Program-made: the position numbers and the translations under genes
Shown here: positions 8,312 to 17,591 of the stretch, piece by piece
How positions within the stretch are numbered: position 1 is the first letter of the stretch
Layout of the letters: each line of letters begins with the position of its first letter
The notes under the pieces: model-generated
Databases searched by the model: none
What the model saw: only the letters and a program-made list of their open reading frames with translations
Told to the model about the DNA's origin: nothing
Assembly (NCBI RefSeq): GCF_023701745.1
Contig: NZ_JAJOZB010000001.1
Span: forward strand, 8,975,001 to 9,039,000
Length of the DNA: 64,000 bases
Source: Streptomyces sp. RKAG293
GTDB taxonomy: Bacteria; Actinomycetota; Actinomycetes; Streptomycetales; Streptomycetaceae
Direction: 5' to 3'

Positions 8312-9796
8312 ATGGCCGATTCCGCACGCACGAGCCTGACGGCGCAGAGCGCGGCCCTGCGCGGCGGGCACATCTCGTCCCGGGCCCTCGTCGAAGAGGC
8401 CCTCGCACGCATCGAGGCGACCCAGCCGACCCTGAACGCGTTCCGCCGGGTACGCACCGCCGCAGCTCTGGCGGAAGCCGATACGGCCGACCGGCAGCTC
8501 GCCGCCGGCCACCGTCTGCCGCTGCTCGGTGTCCCGATCGCCGTCAAGGACGACACCGACGTGGCGGGCGAGCCCACCGCCTTCGGCTGCGCCGGTGACT
8601 TCCCCGCCAAGACCACCGATGCGGAGGCGGTGCGCCGGCTCAGGGCCGCCGGAGCGATCATCGTCGGCAAGACCAACAGCCCCGAGCTGGGGCAGTGGCC
8701 GTTCACCGAGGGAGCCGCGTTCGGCGCCACCCGCAATCCGTGGAACCAGGATCACACCCCGGGCGGCTCGTCCGGCGGGTCGGCCGCCGCCGTCGCGGCC
8801 GGCCTGGTCGCCGCGGCCCTCGGCTCCGATGGAGCCGGCTCCGTCCGCATCCCCGCCGCATGGACCCACCTGGTCGGCATCAAACCGCAGCGCGGCCGGA
8901 TCTCCACCTGGCCTGACCCCGAATCCTTCAACGGATTGACGGTGTTCGGCACGCTCGCCCGCACCGTGGCCGACGCGGCACTCCTCCTGGACGCGGCGGC
9001 CGGCAACCACTCCCGCGACCGCCACCAGCCCCCGCACACCGAAATGGCGCCCGCCGCGGGCCGCGACCCCGGCAGGCTGCGCATCGCGCTGTCGCTGCGC
9101 AGCGCCTTCGCCGCCACGCGCACCCCGCTGCATCCCGAGGCCCGCAGCGCCACCCTGCGGCTGGCCGGGACACTGACCGCACTCGGCCACGACGTCATCG
9201 AAGCGGAACCCCACTTCGGTCTGATCGGACTGACCCAGGTACCGCGGGCGACGGCCGGCGTCCACGCCTGGAGCCGGCGCGCACCCGACCGTGCCCTCCT
9301 CGATCCCCGCACCCGCAGCAACGCCCGCCTCGGCCAGGTCCTCGCCGGCCCGGCACTGCGCGCGGCGCGCAGCACCGAGGGGCTGCTGCAACGGCGGGTC
9401 GGTGCGATCTTCCGACGCGTGGACGTGATCCTCACCCCCACCACGGCCACCCCTCCGCCACGCATCGGCGCCAGCGCGGGCCTCTCCAACGGCCGGACCA
9501 ACCGGTCCATGATCGCCGCCTGTCCCTACGCCTGGCCCTGGAACGTCCTGGGCTGGCCCGCCATCAGCGTCCCTGCCGGATTCACCACCGGCGGACTGCC
9601 GATGGGGGCTCAGCTGCTCGGTCCCGCGGACAGCGAGCCCCTCCTGATCTCACTCGCCGCCCAACTGGAGGACGACCAGCGATGGCACGAGCACTGGCCC
9701 GCCCCACCCGGTGCCAGGGCGAACTCCCCGCACCGTCCCGCCACAGACGACACCGCAGCGGATGGCCTGACCAACGGGCCGACCATGGGACGATGA
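8312..9796 (+). CDS. Amidase signature family hydrolase
   Basis: A 494-residue member of the amidase signature family, which hydrolyses amide bonds with a Ser-cisSer-Lys triad. All three elements are visible: Lys79 in VPIAVKDD, the cis-Ser in GGSSGGS (residues 151-157), and the nucleophile Ser177 in GSDGAGSVRIPA. Length fits the family. No signal peptide, so it is cytoplasmic. The natural amide is unknown; GatA is unlikely because no gatB or gatC is nearby. ATG 8312 follows AAAGGA at 8299; the reading frame stays open far upstream, but that part is antisense to the SDR gene. The stop is 4 bases before the TetR gene, so they form one transcript. Confidence 0.92.
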   Translation: MADSARTSLTAQSAALRGGHISSRALVEEALARIEATQPTLNAFRRVRTAAALAEADTADRQLAAGHRLPLLGVPIAVKDDTDVAGEPTAFGCAGDFPAKTTDAEAVRRLRAAGAIIVGKTNSPELGQWPFTEGAAFGATRNPWNQDHTPGGSSGGSAAAVAAGLVAAALGSDGAGSVRIPAAWTHLVGIKPQRGRISTWPDPESFNGLTVFGTLARTVADAALLLDAAAGNHSRDRHQPPHTEMAPAAGRDPGRLRIALSLRSAFAATRTPLHPEARSATLRLAGTLTALGHDVIEAEPHFGLIGLTQVPRATAGVHAWSRRAPDRALLDPRTRSNARLGQVLAGPALRAARSTEGLLQRRVGAIFRRVDVILTPTTATPPPRIGASAGLSNGRTNRSMIAACPYAWPWNVLGWPAISVPAGFTTGGLPMGAQLLGPADSEPLLISLAAQLEDDQRWHEHWPAPPGARANSPHRPATDDTAADGLTNGPTMGR

Positions 9797-9800
9797 GCAC

Positions 9801-10370
9801 ATGCCGAATCCCACCCCGACGCGTGAACGCATCGTCGAGGCCACGCTGCGGATCATCGGCCAGGACGGCGTCGCCGCGGTCACCAACCGCCGCATCGCCA
9901 AGGAGGCGGGCGTCTCCCTCGGCTCGATCACCTATCACTTCGCCACCCAGCACGACCTGCTGCGCGAAAGCCTGCGCTCCTTCGTCGACCAGGAGACCCG
10001 CCGCTTCACCGACCTCGCCGCACGTCACATCACCGACTGCGTCACCGCGGAACAGGCCGCCACCATCGTCGGCCAGGTGTCCGCGGACACCGCCTTCGAC
10101 AGCGAGCACATCGCCCCCTTCGAGCTCTACATCCACGCCGGCCGGGACCCCCAGCTGCGCCCGGCCGCCGCGGAATGCTTCACCGCCTACGACCAGCTGG
10201 CCGCCTCCATCCTCGGCGGCCTCGGCGTACCGGACCCCGAACGCCTGGCCGGCCCCGTCGTCGCACTCGTCGTCGGCCTCCAGCTACGCCGGCTGGCCAC
10301 CGGCTCCACCTCCGACGACCTCGTCACCGCGCTGCTGCTGCTCACCGGTGCTTCCACGCCCGGACCCTGA
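9801..10370 (+). CDS. TetR/AcrR family transcriptional regulator
   Basis: A 189-residue repressor-type protein. The N-terminal DNA-binding domain (about residues 7-55) is well conserved: RERIVEATLRIIGQDG, then the helix-turn-helix NRRIAKEAGVSLGSITYHF. The C-terminal all-helical domain (60-185) should bind a small-molecule effector and mediate dimerisation. The start lies 4 bases after the amidase stop. The most likely target is the palindrome at 8265-8288, giving feedback control of its own transcript and the divergent SDR gene. The ligand may be a substrate or product of the amidase or SDR; this is inference from gene order. Confidence 0.92.
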   Translation: MPNPTPTRERIVEATLRIIGQDGVAAVTNRRIAKEAGVSLGSITYHFATQHDLLRESLRSFVDQETRRFTDLAARHITDCVTAEQAATIVGQVSADTAFDSEHIAPFELYIHAGRDPQLRPAAAECFTAYDQLAASILGGLGVPDPERLAGPVVALVVGLQLRRLATGSTSDDLVTALLLLTGASTPGP

Positions 10371-10475
10371 GCGCTCTCCGCCGACCACCGCACCGAACGG
10401 CAGGTGGTGTCGCGCCGTGCCGCGGCCCGGGCCGCCTGCGACACTCGCGGGTACCGACCAACCCGGGGAGACGGC

Positions 10476-11099
10476 ATGACTGCTGACGTAGTGGCTCCGA
10501 CGAGGCGATCCCTGCACGGCATCGCCGAGCTGGTACTGGCCGGGCCGCAATACCGGGAGGTCGGTCGCATCCGGCTGCGGATCGTCGGGGACGGTTTCGG
10601 CACGCTCAGCGAACCGTCGTTGCGCGTCGAAGGCGGCGACCTCGTCACCGGAACGGCCCGCATCCCGCTGTCGGGCCAGACGTACGCGTCGCTCGCGGAA
10701 GCGGCCGGGACCGAGGCAGGCGCTCCGGAGGGGCTCTATCCGGACGGCTCCGGAGTGAAGCCGGACGAGGTGATCACCTTCGATCCCGAAGCCGGAGCCG
10801 TGATCCTCCGCGCGTTCGTCGCCGGAGACGAGGCGTTGCGCGGTTTCGCGCCCGGGACCGAACCGGTGCTCTGGCCCGAACACTTCGACCTCGCCATCAC
10901 TCTCGACGAGGTGAACTACGGAGTCTCATCCGGTGACGGACACCTGCCGGAGCCCTACGCCTACGTCGGGCCGCACCGGCCACGCGAAGGCGAGTTCTGG
11001 AACGCCCCCTTCGGCGCCGCACGGACCCTGCGGGAACTCGGCGACGCCGACGCGATCCAGCGGTTCTTCGAGGAGGGCAAGCGCCGCACGGATACCTGA
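10476..11099 (+). CDS. Hypothetical protein, conserved-looking
   Basis: A 207-residue soluble protein I cannot assign. It is predominantly beta with Gly/Pro turns, and it contains a stretch DEVNYGVSSGDGHLPEPYAY followed by VGPHRP, an unusually specific signature. There is no signal peptide, membrane helix or known catalytic motif. GGGGAG at 10465-10470 supports ATG 10476; the frame is open to 10404 without a site. It follows the TetR gene by 105 bases on the same strand and may or may not share its transcript. Codon bias matches its neighbours, so I regard it as real. Confidence 0.75.
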   Translation: MTADVVAPTRRSLHGIAELVLAGPQYREVGRIRLRIVGDGFGTLSEPSLRVEGGDLVTGTARIPLSGQTYASLAEAAGTEAGAPEGLYPDGSGVKPDEVITFDPEAGAVILRAFVAGDEALRGFAPGTEPVLWPEHFDLAITLDEVNYGVSSGDGHLPEPYAYVGPHRPREGEFWNAPFGAARTLRELGDADAIQRFFEEGKRRTDT

Positions 11100-11432
11100 C
11101 GGGCATCCCGTTCGTGATCGCAGCCTCTTGGGTCGCCTTCCGGTGGTTTCTTCCCGGGCGTCCGGCGCCGCTGAGTAAATGATCTTTCAGGTCCGCCGCA
11201 CGGCGGAGGGTGGCGCCCGAGCGTACGGACCGTCAGGCCCGTGTTCACCAGAGCTGGTTGTGACGTTGGCCGGGTGCGGCAGTCCCGTCCGCTGTGGCGT
11301 GGGACGCCGCCGCCGGGCCGCGCCGTGATGAGGCCGTCGACCTCGCGGCCTGCTGTCGCCTGCAGGCCGCAGGAGATGGCGGCGGGTGGCCAGCATAGAA
11401 TCTGCAGCCCGAACCGACCCCGAGGAGTAGTC
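11100..11432. other. Intergenic region upstream of nadE
   Basis: No gene seen. It contains a short hairpin (TCCGCC/GGCGGA near 11192-11207) and, close to nadE, TAGAAT at 11396-11401, which could be a -10 element 37 bases before the GTG; no good -35 sits at the right distance. Confidence 0.4.
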
Positions 11433-12272
11433 GTGACCGATCCGGCGCCCATAGGCCTGCAGCAGGAGATCGCCCGGGATCTTCACGTCGCCGCGATCTT
11501 CGATGCGGAGGTGGAGATCGAGCGCCGGGTGGCGTTCCTGGCCGAGCGGCTGACGACCACCGGACTGCGGTCCTTGGTGCTCGGGATCAGCGGAGGGGTG
11601 GATTCCACCACCGCGGGGCGGTTGTGCCAGCTGGCCGTGGAGCGGGCCCGTGGCGCCGGGCACGACGCGACCTTCTACGCCATGCGGCTGCCGTACGGCG
11701 TCCAGGCCGATGAGCAGGACGCTCAGCTCGCCCTCGGCTTCATCCGGGCCGACCAGGTGCTGACCGTGAACATCAAGGCAGCCAGCGATGCCGCGCTGGA
11801 GGCCTGTCTGGCCGGTGGGGTGGCTTTCCGCGACGAGGCGCACCAGGACTTCGTCCACGGCAACATCAAGGCCCGGCAGCGGATGATCGCGCAGTACGCG
11901 GTTGCGGGGGCGCATGCGGGGCTCGTCGTGGGGACCGATCACGCGGCCGAGGCGGTCTCCGGGTTCTTCACCAAGTTCGGGGACGGCGCGGCGGACGTGC
12001 TGCCCCTGGCGGGGTTGATCAAGCGCCGGGTGCGTGCCGTCGCGGAGGCGCTCGGGGCGCCCGCCTCGCTGGTGTGGAAGGTACCGACGGCCGACCTGGA
12101 ATCGCTCGACGAGGGCAAGGCCGATGAGGACGCGCTCGGGGTGACGTACGACGAGATCGACGACTTCCTGGACGGGAAGCCGGTGAGCGAGCGCGCCTTC
12201 GCTTCGATCGTGGGCAGGTATCGGGGCACCGAACACAAGAGGCAGCTGCCGGTGGCTCCGCCCCAGGGGTGA
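11433..12272 (+). CDS. nadE: NH3-dependent NAD+ synthetase
   Basis: A 279-residue NAD synthetase that amidates nicotinic acid adenine dinucleotide to NAD+ with ATP and ammonia, the last step of NAD synthesis. The PP-loop SGGVDST near residue 52 binds ATP pyrophosphate. Other family motifs visible are MRLPYG, NIKARQRM, VVGTDHAAEAV, FTKFGDGAADVLPL and the C-terminal RxxKR-like end HKRQLP. Length matches the ammonia-dependent type; no glutaminase domain is attached. The start is GTG 11433 behind GAGGAG at 11422; longer frames lack a site. It appears to be a single gene ahead of the ABC exporter pair (92-base gap). Confidence 0.95.
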   Translation: MTDPAPIGLQQEIARDLHVAAIFDAEVEIERRVAFLAERLTTTGLRSLVLGISGGVDSTTAGRLCQLAVERARGAGHDATFYAMRLPYGVQADEQDAQLALGFIRADQVLTVNIKAASDAALEACLAGGVAFRDEAHQDFVHGNIKARQRMIAQYAVAGAHAGLVVGTDHAAEAVSGFFTKFGDGAADVLPLAGLIKRRVRAVAEALGAPASLVWKVPTADLESLDEGKADEDALGVTYDEIDDFLDGKPVSERAFASIVGRYRGTEHKRQLPVAPPQG

Positions 12273-12364
12273 CCTTCGCGGGCGGCGTCTCCATCGGCGT
12301 CATCGGTCGCCGTAGCGTGCCCCTGGCTGCCGGGCGCCGACCTGCTGGTGGCTAGGGTGCGGTC

Positions 12365-14101
12365 ATGGCCGACACCTTTCACCCGCCGGCTCCGAAGGAC
12401 CTCCGGAGCCCCCTGTGGTTCCTGCTGTGGCTGGTGACCAGCCAGCGGCGGCGGGTCACCGCCGGGGCGGCGCTGGGCAGCCTGTGGATGGTCGGGCTGG
12501 CCGTTCCGCCCTACCTGCTGGCCCGCGCCATCGACGACGGGCTGCGGACACGGGACAGCTCCGCGCTGTTCGGCTGGACCGCGGCGTTGTTCGTCATGGG
12601 AGTGGTCAACGCGGTCGTGGGAATCGCCCGCCACCGGACGATGACGAAGGTCCGCATGGACGCGTCGTTCCGCACCGTACGAGCGACCGTACGACAGGCC
12701 ACGGTGCTCGGCGCCGCCCTGCGGAGTCGGGCCGGTGCCGGTGAGGTCGTCGCCATCGGGATGGGCGACGTGCAGGTGATCGCCCAGTCGCTGACCGTGA
12801 TGGGGCCGGGGGTGGGCGCCGTTCTCGCCTATCTCGTCGTTGCGGCCCTGCTGCTGTCGATCTCACCCCTGCTGGCCGTGGTGGTGCTGGCGGGAGTGCC
12901 GCTGCTCGCCGTCACCGTCGGGCCGTTGCAGCGGCGGCTGCTGAGCGTCGGATCCGAATACCGGCAGCGGCAGGGCGCGCTGACCGGGCTGCTCGTCGAC
13001 ATGGTGACGGGGTTGCGGGTCCTGAACGGTCTCGGCGGCAAGGACGTCTACGCGTCCCGCTACGGGCGCCGGTCCCGGGAACTGCGCGAACAGGGTTACC
13101 GGGTGGGTGCCGTGACCAGCTGGATCGGCGCGCTGGCCATCGGTCTGCCGGCCCTGTTCCTCGCGCTGGTCACGTGGCTCACCGCACGGATGGCGGCCGG
13201 GGGTTCGCTCGCCGTCGGCCAGCTCGTGGCGGTGTACGGATACACGGCCATGCTCGTCACACCGGTCTACGCCTTCATCGAGGGCGGTTCCGACGTCGCC
13301 CGGGCCCTGGTCGCGGGCCGGCGGGTGATCGACTTCCTGAGCCTGCAGCCCGATCACCTCCACGACACGGGCCGGCTCGACGCCCCGCCGGGGCCCGCCG
13401 TCCTGCACGATCCCGCCTCCGGCGTCCAGGTGCCGGTCGGCGCGCTGACCGCGTTGATCGGTGACCGGTCGGCCGACGCGCCCGCCGTGGTGGAACGGCT
13501 CGGCCGTTTCACCCCCTCGGACGCCGAATGGGGCGGTCACCGTGTCGATGCGATCGATCCGGACCAGCTCCGGAAGCGCATCCTGGTCGCGGACAACGAT
13601 GCCCATCTCTTCAGCGGGACGGTGCGCGAGGTCGTCGCCGGAGGGCAGGCGATCGGTGGCGAGGCGATCGACGACGAGGCGATCCGGGCCGCGATCGGGC
13701 GGGCCGCCGCCACCGACATCGTCCAGGCGATGCCCGCAGGACTGGACTCCGTGATCACCGCGCAGGGCGCCAACCTCTCCGGTGGCCAGCGCCAGCGGTT
13801 GCGGCTGGCCCGGGTTTTGTACGCGCGGCCCGAGGTCCTGCTCGCCGTCGAGCCGACCTCCGCCGTCGACGCGCACACCGAGGCCGCGATGGCCGCCGGG
13901 CTGCGTGCGGCCCGTACCGGCCTGACCACCGTGGTGACCAGCACCTCGCCGCTCGTCCTGGAGCAGGCGGACACGGTCGTCTATCTCGTCGGAGGCCAGG
14001 TCGAGGCGACCGGCACCCATCAGGACCTCCTGCACGCCCGGGCCGACTACCGCGCGCTGGTCTCCCGGGGCGCCGAAGAGGAAGAGGAGGTTTCCCGATG
14101 A
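12365..14101 (+). CDS. ABC exporter half-transporter with degenerate nucleotide-binding site (subunit A)
   Basis: A 578-residue half-transporter with an N-terminal six-helix exporter domain (about 15-310) and a C-terminal ATPase-like domain (340-565). The ABC signature LSGGQRQRL is intact. The region where Walker A should be reads LTALIGDRSADAPAVV, without the GxxGxGKS/T loop or its lysine. Walker B reads VLLAVEPTSAVD, with Val in place of the usual Asp before the Glu. It can therefore hardly bind ATP through its own P-loop, yet can donate its signature to the partner. The stop overlaps the start of the next gene (ATGA at 14098-14101), and the two halves complement each other, so they form a heterodimer. 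The exported substrate is unknown. Confidence 0.93.
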   Translation: MADTFHPPAPKDLRSPLWFLLWLVTSQRRRVTAGAALGSLWMVGLAVPPYLLARAIDDGLRTRDSSALFGWTAALFVMGVVNAVVGIARHRTMTKVRMDASFRTVRATVRQATVLGAALRSRAGAGEVVAIGMGDVQVIAQSLTVMGPGVGAVLAYLVVAALLLSISPLLAVVVLAGVPLLAVTVGPLQRRLLSVGSEYRQRQGALTGLLVDMVTGLRVLNGLGGKDVYASRYGRRSRELREQGYRVGAVTSWIGALAIGLPALFLALVTWLTARMAAGGSLAVGQLVAVYGYTAMLVTPVYAFIEGGSDVARALVAGRRVIDFLSLQPDHLHDTGRLDAPPGPAVLHDPASGVQVPVGALTALIGDRSADAPAVVERLGRFTPSDAEWGGHRVDAIDPDQLRKRILVADNDAHLFSGTVREVVAGGQAIGGEAIDDEAIRAAIGRAAATDIVQAMPAGLDSVITAQGANLSGGQRQRLRLARVLYARPEVLLAVEPTSAVDAHTEAAMAAGLRAARTGLTTVVTSTSPLVLEQADTVVYLVGGQVEATGTHQDLLHARADYRALVSRGAEEEEEVSR

Positions 14102-15843
14102 CCGCTCCGCTCCCCGTCGCCGACACCAGGCACGTCCGTCGCACCGCGGGCAGCGACATAGCCGTGGAGAAGACCGCGTTCGCGGGAATCCTCGCGCTCA
14201 ACGCTCTCGCCGCTGCCGCCGGACTGGTCGGCCCCTGGCTGCTGGGCAGCATCATCAACACCGTCAAGGTATCGACCGGCCCGGACAGCGTCGGCACCGT
14301 GGACCGGCTCGCCCTCGTCATCGTCGCCGCCGTGCTGGTCCAGATCGTGCTGTCGCGCTACGCACTGCTGCTCGCCGCCCGGTTCGGCGAGCGTGCCGCG
14401 GCCCGTATCCGCGAGCGGTTCGTGGCCCGTGCTCTCGCCCTGCCCCCGACCGTTGTCGAGCACACACCCACCGGCGACCTGGCCGTACGCGGCACCACGG
14501 ACGTCGACGGCGTCGCCACCGCGCTGCGCACCACCGCACCCGAGGTGTTCATCGCCACGACGCAGGCGCTGTTCATCATCGGCGCGGTACTCGTCCTCAA
14601 TCCACTGCTGGGCGTCTGCGGACTGTCCTGTCTGGCCGTCATCGTCGTCGTCACGCGCTGGTACCTGCGCAGGGCGCGCACCGGCTATCTCGCCGAGGGC
14701 ACGGCCAACTCCGAACTCGCGGAAATGCTGGCCACGACGGCCGGCGGCGCCCGCACGGTCGAGGCGCTGCGGCTGCAGCAACAGCGATGGCACGTCGCCG
14801 AGGCGGCCATCACGAAGGCCAGAGGCGCCAGGCTGCACACCCTGTGGCTGCGGTCGGTGTTCTTCCCCTCCGTGGACATCTCCTACACGCTGCCGGTCGT
14901 CGGCGTGCTCCTGGTCGGAGGCGCTCTCTACCACCACGGCGCGGTCGACCTCGGTGAGGTGGTCGCGGCCGCCGTCTACCTGCGCCAGCTGATGGGACCG
15001 CTGGACACCGTCCTGCTGTCGGTCGAACAACTGCAGAGCAGCATGGCGTCGTACGCCCGGGTGGAGGGCCTCGCCGCCGTTCCGGCGGGCCCGGCCCCGA
15101 CGACGGCCGAGCCGTCCGGCGACCGCATCGAGGCCGTCGCCGTCACCTACGCGTATCCGAACCTGGGCGATGTCCTGCACGGCATCGATCTCGACGTCCA
15201 GCCCGGCGAACGGCTCGCCGTCGTCGGACCCTCCGGTGCGGGAAAGTCCACCCTCGGGCGGCTCCTGGCGGGCATCGACCGGCCCGGCCGTGGCCGTGTC
15301 TCGGTCGGCGGCGTCCCCGTCGCCGACCTCCCTCCGGACCGGATGCGCCGCCAGATCGCCCTGATCACCCAGGAGCACCACGTCTTCCGCGACACCCTGC
15401 GGAACAACCTCGTCATCGCGCGCCCGTCCGCGACGGACGCCGAGCTGCGGGCCGCACTGGAGGCCGTGCACGCCACCTGGACCGACGACCTGCCGTCCGG
15501 TCTGGACACCGATCTCAGCGGCACCGCCCACCAGCTGGACGAGCCACAGGCGCAGCAGCTCTCCCTGGCCCGGGTGATCCTCGCCGACCCGCACACCCTG
15601 ATCCTCGACGAGGCGACCGCCCTCCTGGATCCGGCCGCGGCACGTATGACCGAGCGCGCCCTTGCCGCCGCCCTCCAGGGCCGCACCGTCATAGCCATCG
15701 CCCACCGTCTCCAGACGGCCCACGACGCGGACCGCATCGCCGTCATCGACTCCGGTGTGCTGACCGAACTCGGCACCCACGACGCACTCGTCGCGGCCGA
15801 CGGCGGCTACGCGGCGCTGTGGCGGTCGTGGCACGGCGACTGA
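14098..15843 (+). CDS. ABC exporter half-transporter with intact Walker motifs (subunit B)
   Basis: A 581-residue half-transporter, six membrane helices (about 25-310) and an ATPase domain (345-575). Walker A GPSGAGKST, the Q-loop ITQEHH, Walker B LILDEATALLD and the switch His in AIAHRL are intact. The signature is replaced by AHQLDEPQAQQLSLARV, lacking LSGGQ. Together with subunit A this gives one complete composite ATP site (B Walker motifs plus A signature) and one dead site. Translationally coupled to subunit A by a 4-base overlap, with GAGGAGG at 14084. Family knowledge: asymmetric heterodimers such as TM287/288 or TAP have one degenerate site, but usually keep both P-loops. Confidence 0.93.
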   Translation: MTAPLPVADTRHVRRTAGSDIAVEKTAFAGILALNALAAAAGLVGPWLLGSIINTVKVSTGPDSVGTVDRLALVIVAAVLVQIVLSRYALLLAARFGERAAARIRERFVARALALPPTVVEHTPTGDLAVRGTTDVDGVATALRTTAPEVFIATTQALFIIGAVLVLNPLLGVCGLSCLAVIVVVTRWYLRRARTGYLAEGTANSELAEMLATTAGGARTVEALRLQQQRWHVAEAAITKARGARLHTLWLRSVFFPSVDISYTLPVVGVLLVGGALYHHGAVDLGEVVAAAVYLRQLMGPLDTVLLSVEQLQSSMASYARVEGLAAVPAGPAPTTAEPSGDRIEAVAVTYAYPNLGDVLHGIDLDVQPGERLAVVGPSGAGKSTLGRLLAGIDRPGRGRVSVGGVPVADLPPDRMRRQIALITQEHHVFRDTLRNNLVIARPSATDAELRAALEAVHATWTDDLPSGLDTDLSGTAHQLDEPQAQQLSLARVILADPHTLILDEATALLDPAAARMTERALAAALQGRTVIAIAHRLQTAHDADRIAVIDSGVLTELGTHDALVAADGGYAALWRSWHGD

Positions 15844-15918
15844 CCGTTGCGGGGGTCGTCCAGGTGAAGGACGGCAACGCGTCCATCGCTGCGGTCCGAG
15901 TCCGGGGACCGGGGGCGG

Positions 15919-16458
15919 TCATCCCGGTTCGCCGGCTTCGAAGCGGGCGACGGCGGCCTGGACCGGGCTGATGATCGCGTCGGTCCCGGCGGTCGCATCG
16001 ACGGTGAGTCCTGGCTCGTCGGCCTGCAGGGGTTCCAGCGCGTCGAATTGGGAGTCCAGGAGTCGGGCCGTCATGAAATGCCCGGTCCGTTGTGCGATCC
16101 GGGTGTGGGCCGTCTCCTCGTCAAGGGCCAGGTAGAGGAACCAGACGCCCTGCCCGGCCGCACGGAGCACGTCCCGGTACTCCCGCTTGAGGGCCGAGCA
16201 GGAGATGACCCCACCCTGGTGAGCACAGGAGGTGTCCCGGATCCAGCGGGTCAGGCTGCGTAGCCACGGTTCGCGGTCCGCATCGTCGAGTGCTTGCCCC
16301 GCGGTCATTTTGGCGATGTTCGCTGCCGGGTGGAAGTCGTCGCCTTCCACGAAGGGCACATCAAGACGCTGGGCGAGCAGCCGCCCGATGGTGGTCTTGC
16401 CCGACGCGGCGACCCCCATGACCACGACGATCGCCGGTGCTGGTCTTGATCTGACCAC
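15919..16458 (-). CDS. gntK: Gluconokinase
   Basis: A 179-residue kinase that phosphorylates gluconate to 6-phosphogluconate, entry to the pentose phosphate pathway. P-loop GVAASGKTT begins near residue 15, followed by the family motif EGDDFHP and the substrate-side sequences SCSALKREYRD and GHFM. Length matches the GntK family. I take GTG 16458, which has GGGAGAGG four bases upstream; the frame is open to 16554 but the extra residues are low-quality. The gene diverges from the dehydrogenase operon starting at 16736, whose first product may be a glucose dehydrogenase, so substrate supply by its neighbour is plausible. It converges on the ABC pair. Confidence 0.93.
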   Translation of the reverse strand: MVRSRPAPAIVVVMGVAASGKTTIGRLLAQRLDVPFVEGDDFHPAANIAKMTAGQALDDADREPWLRSLTRWIRDTSCAHQGGVISCSALKREYRDVLRAAGQGVWFLYLALDEETAHTRIAQRTGHFMTARLLDSQFDALEPLQADEPGLTVDATAGTDAIISPVQAAVARFEAGEPG

Positions 16459-16735
16459 AGTGCCTCTCCCGGGTCTGGACGACCCCCTTGCGGAGATCAT
16501 GCACGGCGAGGTGCGGTGGGATGTCATGGGCGCCATGGGGCCGGAGAGACGCACCCGGATGGCTCCCGAAGGGGTGATCCCGGTGCCTGCGGTCCGGACG
16601 CAGCGCGTTGGGCCGTCGGAGCGATATCACTGCGCCCATCGGGCGGGCCGCGCGCGCCGCGCGCTCAGGACAGGACGTCGCCGGGGAGTCTCCCTTCTTG
16701 GTACCGGATGTGCGGCCGACGACGGGAGACAGGCA

Positions 16736-17572
16736 GTGACCTCAGACGTGAACGAAGGCCGGCGGCCTGTGCCGACGATTCTCCAAGGACAGAAGGCGCT
16801 GGTGACGGGGGCGAACTCCGGCATCGGCAAGGCGACCGCGATCGGTCTGGGGCGAGCGGGTGCCGACGTGGTCGTCAACTACGTCTTCGGCAAGGAGGCG
16901 GCCGAGGAAGTGGTCGAGGAGATCAAGTCCTTCGGTGTGCGGGCGTACGCGCACGAGGCGGACGTCTCCCAGGAGGACCAGGTCGTCCCGATGGTCGCGC
17001 GCATGGTCGAGGAGTTCGGCACGATCGACATCATGGTGGCCAACGCCGGGCTGCAGCGGGACGCCGCCATCACCGAGATGAGCGTCGCCCAGTGGCAGAA
17101 GGTGTTGGACGTCAATCTCACCGGCCAGTTCCTGTGTGCCCGGGAGGCCGCCAAGGAGTTCCTCCGCCGTGGTGTCGTTCCCGAGGTGTCCCGTTCGGCG
17201 GGGAAGATCGTCTGCATGAGTTCGGTCCACCAGATCATCCCCTGGACGGGCCACGTGAACTACGCAGCGTCCAAGGGCGGCGTCCTGATGCTGATGCAGA
17301 CCATGGCGCAGGAGCTCGCCCCGAAGGGGATCAGAGTGAACGCCGTGGCGCCCGGTGCCATCCGCACTCCCATCAACCGCAGTGCCTGGGACACCCCTGA
17401 GGCCGAGGCCGACCTCCTGCGGCTGGTCCCGTACCGCCGGGTCGGCGATCCGGAGGACATCGCCAACGCGGTGACCGTCCTCGCCTCCGACCTGATGGAC
17501 TATGTCGTCGGCACCACGCTTTTCGTCGACGGCGGGATGACGCTCTTCCCCGGCTTCGCCACCGGCGGCTGA
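16736..17572 (+). CDS. SDR oxidoreductase, glucose 1-dehydrogenase type
   Basis: A 278-residue classical SDR. Cofactor motif TGANSGIG near residue 24, NAGL near 102, catalytic Ser in CMSSVH, and active-site YAASK. The C-terminal end GTTLFVDGGMTL is standard. The overall pattern (EVVEEIKSFGVRAYAHEADVS, SWxDTPEAEADLLRLVPYRRVG) resembles glucose 1-dehydrogenases, which oxidise beta-D-glucose to gluconolactone with NAD(P)+. GTG 16736 is taken because GGGAGA lies at 16723. It heads a five-gene operon with NDH-2, cydAB and an antiporter (19-base gap to NDH-2), and gluconokinase lies divergently upstream, which supports a sugar-oxidising role. Substrate assignment is by resemblance only. Confidence 0.85.
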   Translation: MTSDVNEGRRPVPTILQGQKALVTGANSGIGKATAIGLGRAGADVVVNYVFGKEAAEEVVEEIKSFGVRAYAHEADVSQEDQVVPMVARMVEEFGTIDIMVANAGLQRDAAITEMSVAQWQKVLDVNLTGQFLCAREAAKEFLRRGVVPEVSRSAGKIVCMSSVHQIIPWTGHVNYAASKGGVLMLMQTMAQELAPKGIRVNAVAPGAIRTPINRSAWDTPEAEADLLRLVPYRRVGDPEDIANAVTVLASDLMDYVVGTTLFVDGGMTLFPGFATGG

Positions 17573-17591
17573 TCCCACGGTGGAAGACCAT

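Noticed and set aside
12863..14035. 390-codon minus-strand frame opposite the first ABC subunit
   Set aside because: Shadow of a clear ABC exporter gene; no ribosome site and His/Gly/Arg-biased composition.
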